Origin: Prorocentrum cordatum | Lineage: Eukaryota > Sar > Dinophyceae > Prorocentrales > Prorocentraceae | Direction: 5' to 3' | NCBI GenBank assembly: GCA_963575745.1 | Contig: CAUYUJ010018705.1 | Coordinates: 125,988-189,987 of the forward strand | Length of the DNA: 64,000 bases | In this document: piece after piece, positions 52,116 to 62,825 of the stretch | Layout of the letters: each line of letters opens with the position of its first letter | Position numbering within the stretch: position 1 is the stretch's first letter | Translations under genes and position numbers: made by a program | Notes under the pieces: model-generated | Told to the model about the DNA's origin: nothing | The model's input: the letters and a program-made list of their open reading frames with translations, nothing else | Database searches by the model: none

Positions 52116-52468
52116 TTCGTTTGTAATACATGCAAGAATTGCACGGGTTCTCATGATCAACATATCAGAAATTGCGTATTGGAAGAATTCAAGATTATGC
52201 GGGCGCAACAGTTATGTTAATGTGCTGTGTCGAACCCCCCAAAACGGAGTATGGCACGATTCCGGATCGTCAAGACGCAGCAGACAGGTTGATACGTGGC
52301 ATTGAACTCCCGAGAACAATGTCCGGGCACGCTTCAGGATCTTCAAACTGTTGTCTTCCAACGAGGCTGTTCCCTCAATGAAAATGAACCGTTGTAGGGG
52401 CCTCTGAAGAGGGAGTTTTGGGGGAGGGTTAATGCCAACATCGTTGATGATTATTGGGTTTCCACTGG
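52116..52468. other. No recognisable gene
   Basis: A relatively AT-rich segment with no family motifs, repeats or plausible frames longer than about 70 codons. Confidence 0.45.
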
Positions 52469-52605
52469 TCCTCCTCCTCCTCCTCCTCCTCCTCCTCCGC
52501 CTCACTCCTCCTCCTCCTCCTCCTCCTCCTCCTCCTCCTCCTCCTCCTCCTCCTCTTTCTCCTCCTCCTCCTCCTCCTCCTCCCTATCCTCCCCCTCCTA
52601 TTTCC
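52468..52605. repeat. (TCC)n microsatellite
   Basis: Polypyrimidine triplet run with few breaks. Confidence 0.92.
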
Positions 52606-53160
52606 ACCCTAAGGATGAAGTGCAACGCTAGGAGGGGAGAGGCCCAGGGGGGGAACATCGAGCTCGAATCGGCGATACTTCGCCGACAGATCGGCGATAG
52701 GCCCTGGATTGCGAAACAGCACGTTCCTGGGCGGAGTGGGCTGTCAGGCCCCCATCGGCGATCAGTGGGCGATTGGGGGTCAATGCATCCCCCCTGAGCC
52801 TATCCTCCCATGTCGTTGACCCTGGCGTTCAAATCATAACTCGGCTCCCCAGCGGCCGATCGGAACGATCCGAGCTCCCCCAAACGCCCGCGGCGAGGCG
52901 CAGCCAGTGGAACGCACCCCGAGGCGCTAGAAAGCTGCCGAGAACCGACGAAGCCGCGCGGAAAAGTCAAACCTGAACCCCCGAAACCTCGAACCACGAC
53001 CCCGTGACGTTGCCCTCCAGAGCATATCCCCCAAAACGTTGCCCCCGACCGATTCACTGGAAATCGATTCTCACCCAGAATGCCCTTTTAAAAGGGGCCC
53101 TGTGACACACAAAATCCGCCGACCCTGTCGGCGTGCGGAAGACGCATCCCGGTGTCGTCG
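52606..53160. other. No gene; contains a dispersed repeat
   Basis: The segment GCGATTGGGGGTCAATGCAT (then CCCCCCTGAGCC) near 52,768 also occurs, with small changes, near 37,610. The rest shows no recognisable coding sequence. Confidence 0.5.
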
Positions 53161-53171
53161 TCTTGCGTGGA

Positions 53172-53179
53172 TCACCGTT

Positions 53180-53234
<55 letters not shown>

Positions 53235-53285
53235 TCAGCGTCGTCGTCGTCGTCGTCAACGTCGTCGTCGTCATCGTCGACGACC
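53172..53285. repeat. (GTC)n microsatellite
   Basis: GTC triplets with a few GCC, AGC and AAC changes over about 110 bp. Confidence 0.92.
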
Positions 53286-53434
53286 GAAATAAAAGGAAAT
53301 CGAACACGAAACAGAAGAAAATCGTAGTCGTGGCGAAGCCCCTCCCTACCCTCCCCACCAGGGGGGTGGGGGGGGAAAGGGGGGGGGGGGCAGATACGCA
53401 TCCCCCCCGGGCGACCCTCTCCCTCCCTCTCACC

Positions 53435-53640
53435 CTCACCCTCCTCCTCCTCCTCCTCCTCCTCATCCTCCTCCTCCTCCTCCTCCTCCTCCTCCTCCTC
53501 CTCCTCCTCCTCCTCCTCCTCCTCCTCCTCCTCCTCCTCCTCCTCCTCCCCTCCCACCTCCCACCTCCCACCTCCCACCTCCTCCTCCTCCTCCTCCTCC
53601 TCCTCCTCCTCCTCCTCCTCCTCCGCCTCCTCCTCCGCCA
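53435..53640. repeat. (TCC)n microsatellite with CCCACCT decamers
   Basis: Polypyrimidine triplets interrupted near 53,550-53,580 by four CTCCCACCTC-type units. Confidence 0.92.
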
Positions 53641-53694
53641 CGTCTTCATTTACCTCCGACGTCTTATCACGCATCCCGTCACCCTCGAGGGCCG

Positions 53695-53885
53695 AGGTAT
53701 CCAGGGTCGGCGGCACTGGCCGTAAGGCCTTAGCAATACATACACACAAACAACAGGATCCCCCATCTATATTCCCATATTTTCGGTGTTTTTGTCTTCC
53801 CCCCACCACTTCCCATACTTTCCCATATTTTCCTGGGAACCGACGATGAATTGTGTCTGCGTTTTTCCCCCTCCTGATCTGTGAT
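53695..53885. repeat. Interspersed repeat R1 (copy 3) with GGGTCGGCGGCACTGG leader
   Basis: R1 sequence (CATATTTTCGGTGTTTTTGT, CCCCCCACCACTTCCCATAC, GACGATGAATTGTGTCTG) preceded by AGGGTCGGCGGCACTGGCCG. The leader also appears at 35,415 and 54,237 without the R1 body. Confidence 0.72.
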
Positions 53886-53977
53886 GGCCCCGGGGCCCGG
53901 GAACGGGCCCCGGAGGACGGGGTCGAGGAAGAGCGCCCCGATTGAAAAAATCCGACCGTCAGAGCCTGGGTCCCTTT

Positions 53978-54146
53978 TTACCTCCTCCTCCTCCTCCTCC
54001 TCCGCCTCCCTCCTCCTCCTCCCTCCTCCTCCCTCCTCCTCCTCCTCCTCCTCTCCCCTCCTCCTCCTCCCCCTCCCCCTCCTCCTCCTCCTCCTCCTCC
54101 TCCTCCTCCTCCTCCTCCTCCTCCTCCTCCTCCTTCTCCTCCTCAC
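53978..54146. repeat. (TCC)n microsatellite
   Basis: Polypyrimidine triplet run. Confidence 0.92.
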
Positions 54147-54309
54147 ACACGTCCTCCGCCTACCCTGTCACGTTGTCCTTTAGCTCCTTCCTGTGATCAC
54201 ACATCCCGTCGCGCCATCGACGGCCAAAACCTTCAGGGTCGGCGGCACTGGCCGTAAGGCCTTCACAATCCGATCGTCGAAGCCTGGGCCCCTTTTTGCC
54301 ATGAAAGGG

Positions 54310-54495
54310 GGAGACTCGGCCAGGCGAAAATCAGCGAGGCTAAACTCGGCCAGCTGAACTTGGTCAGGCTGAACTCGAACGGTCCGAATTCAGCTTGGCC
54401 GAGTTCAGGCTGACCGAAATCAGTCACCCGATTCTGTCCTGGCCAATTTCATCTGGCCGAGTTCAGCCGGGCCGAGCTTTTCCTGGCCGAGCTCA
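54310..54495. repeat. Short imperfect repeats of (C/T)TGGCCGAG(T/C)TCAG
   Basis: Eight to ten degenerate copies of a 12-20 bp motif, CTCGGCCAGGCTGAA or its complement, occur in both orientations. No coding sense. Confidence 0.65.
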
Positions 54496-54565
54496 GTTGC
54501 TCCCACGTGCCACCGCTTGACTGCCCACCAAGCCACCCCAACCCAACCAGAAGCCGCCGTTAGGG

Positions 54566-54709
54566 GGCCACATGTGAACCCTACCCCTACCCCCCACGAT
54601 TTCTGAGGGGGAGGGTGGGGTTCACTTCGTTCGGGAGCTCCCGAGTGAAGTGAACCCCACCCTCCCCCTCAGAAATCGTGGGGGGTAGGGGTAGGGTTCG
54701 CGTGTGGCC
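54566..54709. repeat. HP2 foldback element, near-perfect palindrome
   Basis: A 144-bp inverted repeat from GGCCACATGTGAACCCTACC to TAGGGTTCGCGTGTGGCC. The arms of about 70 bp differ at only a few positions and meet at CGTTCGGGAGCTCCCGAG. The length equals that of the copy at 58,177-58,320. Confidence 0.88.
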
Positions 54710-55215
54710 TCCTAGCCGTTGGGCCTGCCAATCTCCAGTGGTGGGACGTTCTGGGCCACCGAGGAAGCGCTGTGGAGCCCGCAGGCCCCCTAACCCGAAG
54801 TTTGCGGGTTCCTTTGGGGGGCCTGGGACCTTCCAGGCAGTCTGGGGTGAGCTGGTGGTGAGTATCGGGGGCGAGCCCGGGGGGGCAGCGAGAAGGGGCG
54901 GGCCTTCCCAGAAGGCTCGGAGGGCCTCCGGCCTTCCGAGAGGTTTCGTGAGCCGCCCCCGAGGACACAACAAAAAAACCCGGAGGGTGCGCGAGCCTCT
55001 GCGGAGCCACGCCGCCTTCTGAGAAGGCCTCCTTCTTCTCGGTTTCCCCCCTCGCTCGCCGCCGAGAGCAATGAGCCTCCCTCCCCAACAAGAGGCCCTC
55101 GAGCCAGCGCCGCCTCTGGCCCGTGGCTGCGCCTGCGGCGCCCCGCGCTGAGAAATCGCCTCCCGCGGGCGCGGGCGCGCGCGCGCGCGCGAGCCGAGCG
55201 AGGACCGTCGACGGC
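54710..55215. other. No recognisable gene
   Basis: GC-rich sequence with long overlapping frames on both strands, but no recognisable motif and no repeat partner in the window. Confidence 0.45.
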
Positions 55216-55545
55216 CGCCGCCACCGTCGCCGACGACGACGACGACGGCGACGACGAAGACGACGACGACGACGAAGACGGCGACGACGACGGACGACGG
55301 ACTAAGGACTCCGGACGACAGACGACCGACAACCTCACGACCGACGACGACAACGAACGCTGAACGACTGCCGACGACCGACGACCAACGACGACCGACG
55401 ACCCACGACGACCCGCGACGCCCCACGACCGACGACGACGATCAACGGCCGACAGGCGGCGGGAAAGACCAACGACGACCGACGGCGGCGGCGGCAGCGG
55501 CGGTGGCGGCAACACCGACGGCGGCGGCGGCGACGGACGGACGAC
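55215..55545. repeat. (GAC)n / (GGC)n degenerate triplet array
   Basis: GAC and CGA triplets with ACCGACGAC variants, ending in GGC triplets near 55,480-55,540. Confidence 0.9.
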
Positions 55546-55599
55546 GAAGATTTACCCAGGAGGTCTTGGGGAGGGTTTCAAGGGGCCTCCAAGGCGGGG

Positions 55600-55790
55600 T
55601 CCGAGTCGATGGGGTCGGAGGATAGCGCCACATCCCCGATACATCGCCGATGCGTCGGCAACGTCGGCGATGCATCGGCGACAACGGCGATGCATCGGCG
55701 ACGTCGGCGTGGACAAAATCGGACTCCGCATCGAGCCGCATCGCCGATGCATCGGCGATGACGGGCGATCCCCCGACCCCATATATGATT
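55600..55790. repeat. GATGCATCGGC repeat block (copy 2)
   Basis: Same flanks and core as 36,890-37,140: GATGGGGTCGGAGGAT, multiple GATGCATCGGCGAC units, CGCATCGAGCCGCATCG and a CCCCGACCCCATAT end. Confidence 0.75.
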
Positions 55791-56290
55791 AGGAACAGCA
55801 GAACCCCTAACCCTTTTGAGGGCTACTCTATATTTAAGAGATTCGAAACATTAGGGATAGGGAGCCTCCCCTGCAGATGTATCAAACCAGACCGCCCAAA
55901 CGTAGCATCCCTAATGCAGAGACGGGGGCCGAATTAAGTTACGTCTTCATTGCGTTGGTAGGTTACCCGCCGGTCGGAAGAAATGTGTAAAAACCACGAG
56001 GTTGGACAGCATTCGAAGTAGATTGGGCATCCGCCCGCCCCCTGAAGAGGAGGGTAGAGGGACAACCACTCCTATCTTGAAAGAGGAACGCGCCCAGACG
56101 AGATTGGGATCTGGATCTCCAAAATCACCTACTGTCCACGACCGGCCAATCCTCGGACCCCATCTGAGAGGCCTAAGGCTTCGCAGGTGCTCCAAGCTGC
56201 TGCCGGGAGGCCTGCGGCCCCCGGGCTGGCTGGGCGGATATCAACATTACATATAGGAAGACATGTTTTCAGTTACAAGAGAGAGCGTGA
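55791..56290. other. No recognisable gene
   Basis: Unassigned, moderately AT-rich sequence between the GATGCATCGGC block and the inverted minisatellite arrays. Confidence 0.45.
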
Positions 56291-56309
56291 TCCACCGCCG
56301 CTTTACTGT

Positions 56310-56745
56310 GGAAAATTCCCCCCCCTCTTCCTCCGGAACCCGGGGGGTCCCCCCTCCCCTCCGAAAATCCCCCCCCCTCCCTTTTCCCCAGCAACCCCCC
56401 CCCTCCCCTAACCCCCCCCCCTCTGGAAAACTGGGAGGGGGTCACTACCAGTTCGACCCCCCCCCCCTTCCGGAAAACTGACGGGGGTCACTATCGATCC
56501 CCTCCCCCCCCAGAAAACCAGAGAGGGGTCACTACTGGATCGAACCCCCCCCTTCCGGAAAACCGGGGCGGGTCACTACCGGTTCGAACCCCCCCCCTCC
56601 TCGAAAACCGGGGGGGGTCACTACCGGTTCGACCCCCCCCCCACCCCCCCCCCTCGAAAACCGGGGGGGGGTCACTACCGGTTCAACCCCCCCCCCTCGA
56701 AAACCGGGGGGGTCACTACCGGTTCGAACCCCTCCCCCCCACCCC
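56310..56745. repeat. Left half of an inverted minisatellite pair (poly-G/C, GGTTCGAACC)
   Basis: About seven units of 45-65 bp, each with TCACTACCGGTTCGAACCCC, a C-run and AAAACCGGGG. The units are in the opposite orientation to those at 57,700-57,970. Confidence 0.85.
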
Positions 56746-56749
56746 CCAC

Positions 56750-57700
56750 GCTCACCGCCAGCAAACAACTCTGGGTCCCTACCACTGTCCGCACCACATC
56801 CCCCACTGCTGTCCCCAGCACCACGGTCCTCACCACCACTGTCCCCACTGTTCCCACCACCATCACCACTGTCCTCACCAGCGCCCCAACCACTGTCGCA
56901 CTGTCCCCACTGTCCCCACCACTGTTCCCACCACGGTTCCACTCCCCACTCTCTCCACAGCCCCAACCACTGTCCAACTGTCCCCACTGTCCCACTGTCC
57001 CCGCCGCTGTCCCACTGAGCTGTCCCACTGTTCCCACCACTGTCCCCACTGTCCCCACCACTGTCCCTACTGTACCTCTGTCCCGTTATCCCACCGCCGT
57101 CCTCGCCACCGCCCTCATCACTGTCGCCACCACCACTGTACCCTCCACTGTCCCACTGTTTCCACCACATTCGCACTGTCCCCACAGCACTGTCCCCACA
57201 GCACTGTCCCCACCACTGTCCCACTGTCCCCACTGTTCCCACCATTGTCCCCGCTGTCCCCACCAGTGCCCCCACCAGTGTCTCACTGTCCCCACTCTCC
57301 CCGCCATTGTCCCACCACAATCCCACTCTCCCCACTTTCCCCACGGTTCCCACCACTGCCCCGCTGTCCCCACTGTTCCCACCACTGTCACTGTCCCCGC
57401 CGCTGTCCCACTGTGCTGTCCCACCGTCCCCATTGTCCCCATCACTGTCCCACTGTCCCCACTGTCCCCACCAGTGCCCCCACTGTACTACTGTCCCACC
57501 ACTTTCCTCACCACCGCCTTCACCACTGTCCCCACCACTACCGTCCCCACCACTGTCCCACTGTCCCCACCACTGTCCCGCTGTCCCCTCACCAGTCCCC
57601 ACCACCACCGTCCCCACCACTGTCCGCACCACTGTCCCACTGTCCCCGCACCACTGTCCCTACCACCACCGTTCCCACCACTGTCCCAACATCTCCAGTC
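56750..57700. repeat. CCACTGTCCC minisatellite
   Basis: About 950 bp of a 9-15 bp degenerate unit (CCCACCACTGTCC, CCACTGTCCCCA). It fills the space between the two inverted arrays. The opposite strand reads as Gly/Asp/Val/Trp runs. Confidence 0.9.
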
Positions 57701-57970
57701 TCGAACCGATAGTGACCCCCCCGGTTTTCGAGGGGGGGGGAGGGGTTCGAACCGGTGACTCCCCCCAGTGTTCGAGGGGGGGGGAGGGGGCTCGAACCGG
57801 TAGTGACCCCCCCCATTTTCATGATGGACTGGGGGGTGGGGGGGGGCTTCGAACCGGTAGTGACCCCCCCCAGTTTTCGAGGGGGGGGGGGTGTTCGAAC
57901 TGGTAGTGACCCCCCCGCGGTTTTCGAGGGGGGGGGGGGGACGGGTTAGGAACCCCCAGTGACCCCCACT
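57700..57970. repeat. Right half of the inverted minisatellite pair
   Basis: Five units with GGGGTTCGAACCGGTAGTGA and a G-run following GGTTTTCGAGG. This is the inverse complement of the array at 56,310-56,745. Confidence 0.85.
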
Positions 57971-58084
57971 CGGTTTTGCGCCAGCAGCGGTAGAACACGC
58001 TCTTTCAGTTACAAACAGGAAGACATGTTTTGTTTCGGACGTTTGCGAGTTGGCACTTTGCAAGTAGCGGAACGCGCTCGATGA

Positions 58085-58170
58085 CCGAGGACGACGTGCC
58101 TCGAACAAGGCAGATCCACCTTTGGATCCCTTCTTATCCTGAGACCCCATCCTTCAGGGCCCCATCCTTG
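58085..58170. repeat. Interspersed repeat shared with 4,236-4,370
   Basis: CCTCGAACAAGGCAGATCCA and TGGATCCCTTCTTATCCT, followed by CCATCCTTCAGGGCCCCATC, echo the segment near 4,290-4,350. Confidence 0.55.
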
Positions 58171-58176
58171 ATATGA

Positions 58177-58320
58177 GGCCACATGCGAAACCTACCGCGT
58201 CACCCCGCGTTTTCTAAGGGGAGAGGCGGGGTTCACTTCGTTCGGGACCTCCCGAGCGAAGCAAACCCCACCCCCCCCTCTTGGAAATCGTGAGGTGGAA
58301 GGTTAGTTTCGCATGTGGCC
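58177..58320. repeat. HP2 foldback element
   Basis: A 144-bp inverted repeat from GGCCACATGCGAAACC to GGTTAGTTTCGCATGTGGCC, centre CGTTCGGGACCTCCCGAGCG. Same length and ends as the copy at 54,566. Confidence 0.85.
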
Positions 58321-58509
58321 ACCGGTTTGAACCACCGATCCACGATCCACTGTTAGACGCCTTGAAGGTCTTCTCCGAGCAGTACCGTCGCGAGATCTTC
58401 TCCAGCTCGAAGCGGGATCAAAAGCCCGCCTCTGGAACTGCTGCGGGCAGCTGGGGGTGGGCTAGAAGAACGAAGAGCGCCCAGAAAACTGGAGCACTGA
58501 TCCTCGAGC

Positions 58510-58605
58510 AGTTCGGAGGACGACGATAAATTCGGAGGACGACGATAAATTCGGAGGACGACGATAAATTCCTGGAAAACTGGAGGACGACGATAAATTC
58601 GGAGG
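58510..58605. repeat. Tandem 20-bp repeat GGAGGACGACGATAAATTC
   Basis: Three contiguous 20-bp units and a fourth after a short spacer. Confidence 0.9.
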
Positions 58606-58750
58606 GAAGATAGTGAATCTCTGAGCTCCGGCGGCTCTGGAGGATGCCTCAAGGGCCGCGGCCTTCTCGGAGCGTTCTGGAACGCTCTGAGGGGGTTCCG
58701 GAGCGCTCTGGAAGGGCTTTACCCCCATCCTGGCCCCGTCCGACGTCCTT
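58600..58750. repeat. Interspersed repeat R3 (copy 3)
   Basis: AATCTCTGAGCTCCGGC, CTCTGGAGGATGCCTCAAG, GCCGCGGCCTTCTCGGAGCG, TTCCGGAGCGCTCTGGA and CCTGGCCCCGTCC match the R3 copies at 36,500 and 48,775. Confidence 0.7.
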
Positions 58751-58837
58751 TCCCTTGCGCTGAATTATTTCTATCCGCCGGCTAGACGACCTTGACCCTC
58801 AAAATGGCACCATCGCGTGATGCGCAATCAGAAAAGG

Positions 58838-59213
58838 GGACGAAGAGGAGAAGGAGAAGGAGAAGGAGAAGGAGGATGAGCAGAATGATGAAAGGAGGGG
58901 GACGACAACGACAAGGAACAAGTCAGATCCAGAAATGAGGCCCCGCGCTGGAGAGAGAGAGAGAGAAAACGTGAAAGGCTGGACCAAAGCACCGATCCTG
59001 ACATGCGGCCAACGCTGCAGTGGGAGCACACTTGTTATAGATCGTCAAATCATAATACCTCAATATGGAGAGAGAAGGGCTAGATCACATTTCGTCATGA
59101 GAAGAAGGAGGAGGAGCAGGAGCAGGAGTAGGAGGAGGAGAAGCAGGAGAAGGTATGCTTGGTTGTTTGGTCATTTTGTGGAGCGGCTCGGCGGTGCGAA
59201 GATGAAGGCAGAG

Positions 59214-59248
<35 letters not shown>

Positions 59249-59520
59249 GGAGGAAGTGAAGAATCAGGAGGAAAGAGGAAGAGGAAGGGAAGGAGGAAGA
59301 GGAAGGGAAGGAGGAGAAGGACGAGGGGGAGGAGGACTTAGAGGAGAACGTGGAGGGAGACGAAGAGGAGGAGGAGGAGGACAACGACGACGAGGAGGAC
59401 ATGGAGGAGGACGAGAGAAGAGAAGAGAGGGGAGGGGAGGGGGAGGAGAGGGGGAGGGCGGCGGAGGAGAGGGCCAGGGGAAGGGGACAAGGAGGGCGAC
59501 GAGGAGAACGACGAAGATGA
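58838..59520. repeat. Purine (GAA/AGG)n-rich region
   Basis: Several AGG, GAG and AAGGAG arrays (58,838-58,880; 59,100-59,150; 59,208-59,515) separated by short unique stretches. No gene. Confidence 0.85.
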
Positions 59521-59561
59521 ATGATGCTGGTGACACAGGTCCGACGCCTTGATTTGAAGAA

Positions 59562-59760
59562 GAAGAAGAAGAAGAAACGCCATCGACAAAAAACTTTTGG
59601 CGCTCCGCGCGGATTTCTTGGATCTGCGCTGGAGCCCCCTCCAGGGCGCGCGGAGCGCGCCAGGGGCGGCGCAGGAGGCGCCGCCGGTGGGGCCCAGCGC
59701 GGATCCAAGAAATCCGCGCGGAGCGCCCAAAAGCTTCTGTTTATGGCGTCTTCTTCTTCA
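59562..59760. repeat. HP1 foldback element, well preserved
   Basis: The left arm starts GAAGAAGAAGAAACGCCATC and includes CTTTTGGCGCTCCGCGCGGA. The right arm is its complement, ending CATAAACAG-derived TTTATGGCGTCTTCTTCTTC. The loop contains GGGCGCGCGGAGCGCGCC. Confidence 0.85.
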
Positions 59761-60009
59761 ACCGATCTTCTCGATACGGGGCCCCGGCAGTCTCGACCCC
59801 TTCCTGAGGACTGGTCGCTCGGCCCCGGGGCCCGGCGAGGGCCCCCCGAGGCCGGGAACGGCGAAGGACCTCCGTCCTGCTTCACCCCACACAGCACGCG
59901 TGCTGCCACAAGGAACGCACCACGAGGAACGAAGTGCCTTCTCCCAGCCACGGCGGGCCTGGTCCACAAGCAGATTCCACGGCATACATCATGGGCCTGT
60001 TGTCCAATC

Positions 60010-60140
60010 GTCGTCGTCGTCGTTGTCGCCGTCGTGGTCGTCATCGTCGCGGTCGCCGTGGTCGTCGTCGCCGTCGTCGTCGTCCTCCTCGCGGTCGTCG
60101 CGGTCGTCGTCGCCGTCGTCGGCGTCGTCGTCCCGGCCGC
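60010..60140. repeat. (GTC)n degenerate array
   Basis: GTC/CGT triplets with many substitutions. Confidence 0.88.
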
Positions 60141-60269
60141 CGAGACGTCGCTGCCGCCGCCGCCGAGATGTCGGGCGGCGCGTGGGCGGCGGGCCTCGGG
60201 CGGGTTCCGGCGAGGCTGGGCCACGGCGAGGCCGGAGCTCTCGCCGTCCGCGTTGGTGGCGCCCTCTCG

Positions 60270-60625
60270 CGGAGGCCTCCTCCTCCGACTCCGACTCCTC
60301 CGACTCTGACTCCGCCTCCTCCTCCTCCGCCTCCTCCTCATCCTCCTCCTCCTCCTCCTCCCCCTCCTCCTCCACCCCCTCCTCCTCCGCCTCCTCCTCC
60401 TCCACCACGTCCTCCTCCTCCTCCGCCTCCTCCTCCGCATCCTCCTCCGCCTCCTCCTCCTCCTCCGCCTCATCCGCCTCCTCCTCCTCCTCCTCCTCCG
60501 CCTCCTCCGCCACCTCCGCCTCCGCCTCCGCCTCCTCCACCTCCTCCTCCTCCTCCTCCTTTTCCTCCTCCTCCTCCTCCTCCTCCTCCTCCTCCGCCTC
60601 CTCCTCCTCCTCCAAGTCCTGGGAT
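60270..60625. repeat. (TCC)n array with CGCCTCC variants
   Basis: Polypyrimidine triplets and CTCCGCCTC units over about 350 bp. Confidence 0.92.
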
Positions 60626-60749
60626 GTCGAGTCCGCCTGGTTGAGCAGCCACGCAAACGGACCTCGGTCAACCCGCAAGTAAGGAGGGGCAACAAGTCAC
60701 GACGGGAGGGTTTTCGCTATTTTGGGTCGGGGATCGTCTGGGTCAGTCA

Positions 60750-60890
60750 GGCTTTGCAGGATCCTGCAAGATCCTGCAGGATCCTGCAGGATCCTGCACC
60801 CAAGCCCAGGTAAATGCAGCCCTGGCCCTGCAGGATCCTGCAAGGGCCGGCGCTCTGACTGACCCCTGTTTGCATTGACCGCCGTCTCTT
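60750..60890. repeat. AGGATCCTGC repeat and associated dispersed repeat
   Basis: Five to six copies of a 10-11 bp palindromic motif GCAGGATCCTGC, followed by GGCGCTCTGACTGACCCCTG and TTTGCATTGACC. A shorter version lies at 36,150-36,215. Confidence 0.75.
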
Positions 60891-61034
60891 GAGCCCCGAT
60901 TGGGCCTCTGGGGGCCCTCGCTGGGCCTCGGGACCATCTGAAAACGACTCAGGAGGAAAAACCTGTCCTGAGGAGTGGGTCGCGGCCTCCAGAGTCGGCG
61001 TTACAGTTGTGTGGTGTATACGCGTTTACCCGTT

Positions 61035-61211
61035 TATATTATATATATATATTTATATATATATATATATTATATTATAATAATAATATTACTATTATTA
61101 TTATTAAGAATAATAATAATAATAATAATAAAAACAACAATAATAATAATTATAAGACGAAGAATCATAATACTATTATTATTAATAATAATAATCATCA
61201 TCATCATCATC

Positions 61212-61282
<71 letters not shown>

Positions 61283-61325
61283 GATAATAATAATAATAAT
61301 GATAATGATGACAATAAATACATAT
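61035..61325. repeat. (TA)n and (AAT)n microsatellites
   Basis: TA dinucleotides at 61,040-61,070, then AAT/ATT triplets to about 61,320. This is the most AT-rich stretch of the window. Confidence 0.93.
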
Positions 61326-61527
61326 AAACAACAACAACAAACAAAGGAGCAACAACAAAAAATGTATACACCAGGATCCCGTGTTACAGTTCCGTTCCCT
61401 GTAGGGAACCGGACTCCTATACACCGACGGTGGTGCTCGGCCCCGCACTGAATCTTGCACAGGACAGCGAATCCGGGTAGATACGGGACCCTTGAGTGTG
61501 CATTTTCCGTTGCTCCCTCGGGACACC

Positions 61528-61574
<47 letters not shown>

Positions 61575-61612
61575 TGTGTATATATACATGTATATATGCA
61601 CATATATATATA
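61528..61612. repeat. (TA)n microsatellite
   Basis: About twenty TA units followed by TACATG/TATATA variants. Confidence 0.93.
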
Positions 61613-61619
61613 CACACCA

Positions 61620-62150
61620 CACCACCCCGACGTCGCCCCCGACCCCCCCGAGAGTCCCTGGATTGAAGAACAGCCCGCCACTGGCAATGTACAAACTCAA
61701 ATTTCCAGACCCAGGCCAGAAGAGCACCCTTCGAGAACATGAGACCTTCCGACTGCCAAAACTCACGGAACATCCACAAGTGCCCCTACCAAGGTGCACA
61801 AGGACACCGAACAAGCACGAAGAACCCCGGGGGAACTTCCACGAACCGGCCTCGATCGTATACCCTGGTCCGAGTGTGGGCGGAGTAGCAACGAAACGAC
61901 ACCACCCCACCTACGAACTAGCGGTGGTGAAAGTTCGGGCGCTTGCCCAACTACGACCACCGACGACCCATCTACGACACCACCCCACCTACGACCCACC
62001 TACGACTCCGCGGGTCGTAGGTGGGGCGGTGTCGATGGGTTCTTGGTCGGATAGGGGGGGGGATGCACCGACGTCGAATGGCCGATCGTCGGTGCATCGT
62101 CGATGCACACCGCCCCGTGCATCGTCAGCACATCGTCGGCACATCGGCCT
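61620..62150. other. No recognisable gene
   Basis: Contains a CTACGACC repeat with an inverted copy (61,960-62,030) and GCATCGTCG motifs (62,065-62,135) related to the GATGCATCGGC blocks. No coding sequence was recognised. Confidence 0.5.
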
Positions 62151-62825
62151 CTGCGGGCGGGGGGCCGTGGTGGAATGGCGCAGCGATGCCCAGTTGTGGC
62201 ATGTGTGGGCGGGCCTAGGGGGTCTGGTTCGGCGCCGCCGCCCCGCCGCCGGCGCCTTCCATTTCGGTCAAGAGCCAGTGGCAGGACGCCCCCAACCCGC
62301 GGCAGCTCGAAAAGGCCACGCGCGATAACGTCAGGTTGCTCAAGGGGCGTGAGGATTTCAAGACCGCTGTGGGTAACAGCGGGGAGCCGCCTGCTTCAAC
62401 CTCGGGCACAATCCCAGACAGGGAAGCCGGGAAGTCGATGTCGCCATGTCGGGCGGGAATTGCGGGCGGCCGCCGCCGAGGCCCCCGACGAGCAGATCGA
62501 GGCCGCGGCCGGCGAGTTGGAGCGCCGCGCAATTCAGACCTGGCAGGGGGCCAGCGCGAGGCTTCGCAAGCCAAGCCGCTGGCGGGCGAACCCCACGGCG
62601 AGCGGGTGCAGAGCTGGCGCGGCGGAGGCGGCGCTCCAGCGCAAGGCAGACCACGTCGAGGAGTTGGTCCAGGAGCGAGCGGACATGGAGAAGCTTAAGG
62701 ACCAGCGTGCCCAGCTGGTCGCAGTCAACAGCGAGGCCCACCAGCCCACCTGCAACCAAGCGCGGGCTCCAGAGGTCGCGGCCACGGCGCAGCCTGCCCC
62801 CATGCGCCAGGCCAAAGTCTGACGC
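62150..62825 (+). pseudogene. Probable LINE ORF1 remnant (coiled coil)
   Basis: On the plus strand the sequence encodes, across frame changes, a short Cys pair (PSCGMCGRA), then QWQDAPNPRQLEKATRDNV, then a helical Ala/Glu/Lys-rich region (EAPDEQIEAAAGELERRAIQ, LQRKADHVEELVQERADMEK) predicted to be coiled coil, ending near the TGA at 62,820. The order zinc motif then coiled coil resembles the ORF1 at 46,241-47,490, but the similarity is weak and no RT was found after it. It could equally be an unrelated coiled-coil gene fragment. Confidence 0.45.

Noticed and set aside
54566-54709. A transcription terminator hairpin
   Set aside because: The palindrome is 144 bp, is repeated at 58,177 and 49,214, and is not next to a gene end, so a foldback transposable element fits better.
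56532-57632. A 366-codon minus ORF of Gly/Asp/Val/Trp
   Set aside because: It is a translation of the CCACTGTCCC minisatellite; the opposite strand is open in several frames too.
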